From: Perkinsus olseni
Taxonomy: Eukaryota > Perkinsozoa > Perkinsida > Perkinsidae
Direction: 5' to 3'
DNA length: 23,879 nucleotides
Assembly (NCBI GenBank): GCA_013115135.1
Contig: JABANP010000664.1
Span: 1 to 23,879, forward strand
Both the position numbers and the translations under genes were made by a program. The notes under the pieces were generated by a model. The model did not search any database. It was not told the DNA's origin and saw only the letters and a list, made by a program, of their open reading frames with translations. Positions 17,729 to 23,879 of the stretch are shown here, piece by piece; positions within the stretch are counted from its first letter, which is position 1; the number at the start of each line of letters is the position of its first letter.

Positions 17729-19372
17729 ATGCTGCCTCAGGTGATGGTACCCGAGCACCCTCAGGAGAACGCTGCTGCTGGCGACTGGTGGAGTAGTCCA
17801 TGCGACTGGGAGGAAGAACGGTCATCATCCCCTCACGAAGAGACGGACAAGGAGGCTCGTCAGAAGTCTTTGAGTATCAGCAGCCCAAATCAAAGGGGCA
17901 AGGCTGAGCGAATGAGCTCGGAAAGACACTGTCCACTACCCGATGAGTGCTCGACGGTGACGGCGCCTGGAGGCTCGAAGTTTCCTCGAGACGAGCAGAG
18001 CAATGGTTCCCGGGGCAACCCGGAGACGGCTGTCGTCGGAAGAGCAGCTGTCAGCAGCAGGAATGTTGATACCACCGGCGTGACTGTTGAGAGGCCGAGT
18101 GCCCTGTGGTTTGGTGCTAAAGTGGAGTCCGAAGCCCCGCGGAGGTTTCCACCTCCACCCTTGGTCAGCCGTGGTTCCCGAGTTGGAGGAGCTGGTGGAG
18201 CTGAGAGGTGTCATACAGTTAAGGTTGCGCGAGATACTTGCAAGGAAGGGAGATCCATTCGAAGGAAGCGGAGCAAGCGGCGGAGGTCTGATGCACGGCG
18301 CCATGGTAAGAAGGACGATCATCTACGACTACGTATCGGCGGCGGCGGCGGTGGGCCACCGCCAGGCGGTGATACGACAAAAGGAGGCTCTGAGCCTATC
18401 AACTGGCGATCCAGGTTGCAGCAGCCTCGCGGTGTCGCTATCCCGAGGAGGCCGACGGAACATCGAGATTGGTTTCCACCGGTTGGCCGAGACCCCACAG
18501 CTATTCCTCGTCGAGCAGCTTCGACTTCCAAGCATTTGAGTGTTGATGATTATGACCATGCGCATGGTGGTGGTGAATCGGAGGGCACGCTTGCCGTGGT
18601 TCTGAGTCCGGCAGGAAGAAGACGCCGAAGTCGCAGCCATAGCTCTATTGCGAGGCGCAGGGCTGCTGACTGTGATCAAGACTTCACCAACGCGGAACAG
18701 TCCGAGTCTATTGACGGGAGTCCGATCGGTGACGCTGAGGGCCTTTGCGATGCAACGGTGGAGCCTAGGAGCCGAGACAAGAGGCGCCGCAGTCGTCGTT
18801 GCATATCCGCATCATTTGAGAGGCATTTGCAGCGGGAAGCGACGAAGCCTCTCGAGGGTATCAAAGTGGAGTTATTGACGTCCGAGGAGGCTCGAAGGGG
18901 CGCCGTTGATCAGCATCGTAAACTGAGGCTCTCGTCTACTCTACGGCGGAGGGAGAGTAGCAGCGATACCACACCAACCGCTACACCTAGGGTGGTGAAG
19001 CTTGGCAGCGCAGGGTACTCAGGGGACGCCAAGACGGTCCACCTCAGCCCTAAAAGCTGTGCGACTTCTCGCGGCCGTTCCAAGGGTCGACAAGTTTCCA
19101 GTGGTACCTTATCAACCTCGGTTACGCATCGTTGGGCAAGGTCCAGCCGACGGACTCGAAGTGAGGGCGACCGCCGTGGTGGCCACCGTGGAAGGAAGGA
19201 AGACCATGCAGCAGCAGTGCGCTCAGGGAGATCGAGGCGTTCGTCACGTCGGAGGTCGACTAGAGGAAGTGGAGTTGAGCCGTCCCCGGTGACCAGAAGT
19301 GGGCGCCGGCCTTCTGGTCACCAGGGACGGACATTCTACGATAGTTGGTATTACTATGACTATTCGAATTAA
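17729..19372 (+). CDS. Arg/Ser-rich protein, probably nuclear
   Basis: A single frame of 547 residues starts at ATG 17729. The protein is low-complexity throughout. It has an acidic, Ser-rich N terminus (DWEEERSSSPHEETD), a strong basic nuclear-signal-like cluster at 175-195 (RSIRRKRSKRRRSDARRHGKK), and a poly-Gly/Pro run at 204-214. Arg-Ser stretches occur at 297-311, 348-357 and, most densely, 470-513 (RSRRSSRRRSTRG). The C terminus is aromatic, ending FYDSWYYYDYSN. No RNA-recognition or kinase domain is visible. RS-rich proteins usually act in splicing or nuclear speckles through phosphorylated Arg-Ser repeats, so that role is inferred from composition only. A second frame (18087-18539) also looks coding, so an unrecognised intron or frame switch in the middle cannot be excluded. 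Confidence 0.6.
   Translation: MLPQVMVPEHPQENAAAGDWWSSPCDWEEERSSSPHEETDKEARQKSLSISSPNQRGKAERMSSERHCPLPDECSTVTAPGGSKFPRDEQSNGSRGNPETAVVGRAAVSSRNVDTTGVTVERPSALWFGAKVESEAPRRFPPPPLVSRGSRVGGAGGAERCHTVKVARDTCKEGRSIRRKRSKRRRSDARRHGKKDDHLRLRIGGGGGGPPPGGDTTKGGSEPINWRSRLQQPRGVAIPRRPTEHRDWFPPVGRDPTAIPRRAASTSKHLSVDDYDHAHGGGESEGTLAVVLSPAGRRRRSRSHSSIARRRAADCDQDFTNAEQSESIDGSPIGDAEGLCDATVEPRSRDKRRRSRRCISASFERHLQREATKPLEGIKVELLTSEEARRGAVDQHRKLRLSSTLRRRESSSDTTPTATPRVVKLGSAGYSGDAKTVHLSPKSCATSRGRSKGRQVSSGTLSTSVTHRWARSSRRTRSEGDRRGGHRGRKEDHAAAVRSGRSRRSSRRRSTRGSGVEPSPVTRSGRRPSGHQGRTFYDSWYYYDYSN
19288..19322. repeat. 12-bp perfect stem-loop near the end of the RS-rich gene
   Basis: GGTGACCAGAAG and CTTCTGGTCACC pair perfectly around an 11-nt GC-rich loop. 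CCC/GGG can add to the stem past a one-base offset. It lies about 50 bases before the stop codon at 19370-19372. Confidence 0.9.
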
Positions 19373-19856
19373 ATCTTCGGTTATCACTCAATATCATTGA
19401 TGTCGGTCTTTTGGACTGCTGCCCTCGCCGCCCCCGCCGCTTGCTTGAATAATGCGGTGCTGGCGGAGGCGGTGACAGCGGATAGAATATTACTATTTCA
19501 CACCTTTAACCTCTCTTGTGTTTATCAATGCCGGTAACTCCGCCGTCGTGTGCTCTGGGCGGGGCTCCTCGTGCCTCGGGGGTAAAGCCCTTCTCGCTTC
19601 ATCTTGTGCATGCGTGCAAATCAATACCGAAGTCTCCGGACACCGCCTGCGAGCTCGTAGATTCTAGACCAACAGAGCTGTGGTTGTTGTGAGTGTTCGG
19701 GTGTTGTGTTCGCAGGAGTACGCCATACCACTCCTTTCTCAACTGCTAGGCCTCTCCAATCCTCCCTGCTGCGTTTGCGTGCAGAATTGCACAACTGTCT
19801 GTCCCCCTTGCGCGTCGTTCTTCTTTCTATCACTAGTGCCAGTGTAGCCCACATCA
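19373..19856. other. Intergenic: RS gene 3' side and helicase promoter
   Basis: No gene is seen in these 484 bases. The stretch must carry the 3' end of the RS-rich transcript and the promoter of the helicase. No polyadenylation or core promoter motif was clear. Confidence 0.4.
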
Positions 19857-22272
<2,416 letters not shown>

Positions 22273-22719
22273 GACTCACAGAGGATGCCACTATCCTTCC
22301 TCCGTCATTTTGATTATAGTCAAGTGTCGATTGCCTCTCAGGTATTGGCGCCCTGGTTTTTGAGACGACAGCTCTCCGGAAAGAGGGCAGTAGTCGAGAA
22401 GGGGTTGCTAATTTGACTTACTAATCTGCTGTGAACCTGAGGTGTGCTTTCGGGAAGTGAAGCTTTCTACGTAGTTCCTCTCAGTGTTGTGTTGTCACAG
22501 TCATGGCGGTTCATGGATGAATGTGAAGAAGCTCATTAGCGGTCAACTACCGCGCATTGCATAGCCTGCAATTAATGTGTAACGGCTTCCCTCTATGTTC
22601 CTACCAGGGCTCAGGCAGCAACTGAGCCCGCAGCTATACCCCTATACCGGCTATCACCTGCCCGGTCGAAGGGGTGCTGCACGAGAAGAAGAAGAAGAAT
22701 TAATGTGCACTTTATCAAA
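22273..22719. other. Intergenic, helicase 3' side
   Basis: No gene was found between the helicase stop and tRNA-His. There is a perfect 8-bp inverted repeat GGGCTCAG/CTGAGCCC with a 7-nt loop (22607-22629) and a short GAA repeat (about 22685-22699). Confidence 0.5.
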
Positions 22720-22720
22720 A
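22717..22720 (-). terminator. Pol III T-run terminator of tRNA-His
   Basis: Four T residues on the minus strand directly follow the acceptor stem. This is the normal signal for RNA polymerase III release. Confidence 0.75.
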
Positions 22721-22791
22721 GTCGCTACCCGGATTTGAACCGGGGTTGTCACGGCCACAACGTGACGTCCTAACCACTAGACGATAGCGAC
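22720..22791 (-). tRNA. tRNA-His (anticodon GTG)
   Basis: The minus strand folds into a full cloverleaf. The acceptor is GTCGCTA / TAGCGAC (7 bp). The D-arm is GTCT-AGTGGTTA-GGAC. The anticodon arm is TCACG-TTGTGGC-CGTGA, whose loop TTGTGGC is the usual eukaryotic tRNA-His loop with GTG. A 4-nt variable loop and the T-arm CCCGG-TTCAAAT-CCGGG complete it. It has no intron. A TTTT Pol III terminator starts at the discriminator base (plus 22720-22717). The base at position 73 would be U and the encoded -1 base is A, whereas cytosolic eukaryotic tRNA-His usually has A73 and gains G-1 after transcription. Confidence 0.95.
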
Positions 22792-23010
22792 TTCGAGAAA
22801 TTAGTAATATGGCGCTAGTCGCCCAAAGATGCTACCCGGTTCTGGCCTCTCGAATGCGATGCTCACGGTTGTGAACCTACATCATTTAATGCCCCCACGG
22901 GTTTATTGCGGTGCACCGTATGGTATCCGGTGGTGCTTTCTTCGGCAGTGCAACTGAGTCTTCAACGCGACTCGTCCGAACGTCGACAGAAAAAACAGTT
23001 TAACAGTCAA

Positions 23011-23879
23011 TCAAACCTTCATAGCGTCCAAGACTGCCTCACACAGTTCCGACTTCTCCACGCAATTAGCAATCTGAGAGTAGAGCTCATAAGACGTGGT
23101 ACAAGACTGGAAGATTGTCTACCTTAGTAGGGTCGACATTGAACAGCCGCAAGGCATGCTTCAGTTGTTTAACAGAGAGGCCACTCACAAGTTCTGTATC
23201 CGTTTCTGAAAGATACACAATAGCATATCAGAAGGCACATCGGCAATAATAGTTTATCATTCAACATGTGAACTAAACGTGGGAATAGGGACCTCGGTCC
23301 GACTCACTCTCTTTGCATCCAAGTTTGGCTTTCAGTTTGAGCCACAGGGCGATGTCGTCGATTTCGGTCTCTCGGGCTGAGTGCTCCATTCCAGGATACC
23401 TGAACACCGAGTGAACGACCAGCGTGGGGCTTCGGACACCTACCAGACGAGGGTGACGTCCTTCGCGCCCGACTCCCGAAGATGGTCGACCGTCTCCTGA
23501 GCATACTTCGGGAGGATGACAGGATCGGTGGTGCCGTGGCATTGGATGACGGGAGTATCAACCGCTTCGGGCGATAGACGGAATCTGAGGATCGAATTGG
23601 GAAAGGAGTGGTAGGGTGGTGAGCTCACTCGTCAGGGCGGACGATGCAGCCGCTCATGGAGACCACACCGCCGTAGCCTCCCTGCTGTAGTCCAACCCAA
23701 TACGACATCGCTCCGCCTTGCGAGAATCCCGACAACACCTGGCAAGATTCCCTCATCCGACCCACGCAGTGAGAACAGCAGCTACTACAATATCCTCCTT
23801 CTCCAGACCGGACTCTTCCATCTCCTTCTTTACCATGGCCTCCACCCGTGCCGCGGATCTTTCTATACCGCCGGCTTTG
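23011..23879 (-). CDS. Acyl-protein thioesterase (LYPLA/APT-like) with C-terminal helical module, 5' partial
   Basis: This alpha/beta-hydrolase should remove palmitate from protein cysteines or act on small esters. The 5' end lies beyond the window. Exons on the minus strand: 23879-23789, 23738-23629, 23584-23444, 23399-23308, 23205-23123 and 23073-23011; introns are 50, 44, 44, 102 and 49 nt, all GT-AG and in phase. The catalytic triad is visible: Ser in GFSQGG (exon 2), Asp in HGTTDPVIL (exon 3) and His in YPGMEHSA (exon 4). Usual family members end soon after ALWLKLK. Here the strong donor after KLGCKE joins in phase to TDTELVSGLSVKQLKHAL and then IANCVEKSELCEAVLDAMK, adding about 50 residues that resemble a SAP-like helix-turn-helix module. 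If that splice is not used, the protein ends at a stop at 23273-23275. The enzyme call is firm; the extension is likely. Confidence 0.88.

Noticed and set aside
22906..23127. Plus-strand open frame of 73 codons
   Set aside because: It is the shadow of the last exons of the minus-strand thioesterase gene.

Overview
The window is nuclear DNA of a single-celled eukaryote. Every conserved gene I could resolve is split by GT-AG introns. Many introns are only 42-55 nt, and a complete eukaryotic tRNA-His gene is present. Intron size, roughly balanced base composition, an intronless secreted pepsin-type protease, a TMTC mannosyltransferase and many lineage-only ORFs would fit an alveolate close to Perkinsus. 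That placement is inference; nothing here proves the species. All exon joins were worked out by hand from frame continuity, splice dinucleotides and family motifs.

Layout. 1-880: decayed hAT transposase with two frameshifts. 1506-1855: 350-bp element with 18-bp terminal inverted repeats and a tRNA-like core. 2000-3067 (+): secreted pepsin-like aspartic protease. 3126-3704 (+): uncertain ORF with two tandem perfect palindromes. 4975-7147 (-): TRM5, tRNA m1G37 methyltransferase, six exons. 7661-8698 (+): secreted orphan, divergent from TRM5. 9126-12379 (+): TMTC-type O-mannosyltransferase with TPR repeats. 13289-16172 (+): WD40-like nuclear protein with a basic, SUMO-interacting-motif-like tail. 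16173-17728: no gene found, but a dense cluster of short perfect hairpins. 17729-19372 (+): Arg/Ser-rich protein. 19857-22272 (+): DBP2/DDX5-type DEAD-box RNA helicase, fourteen exons. 22720-22791 (-): tRNA-His(GTG). 23011-23879 (-): acyl-protein thioesterase, 5' end outside the window, with an unusual C-terminal extension.

The genes look like unrelated housekeeping neighbours and not one pathway. Three concern RNA (TRM5, DBP2-like helicase, RS-rich protein), and one tRNA gene lies nearby. TMTC, the protease and the orphan belong to the secretory route.

The most unusual signals are structural. Perfect hairpins with very short loops, often a single base, recur in introns and intergenic DNA and peak at 16335-17440. 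The other leading candidate is the thioesterase, whose last two exons splice in phase to a SAP-like helical module.
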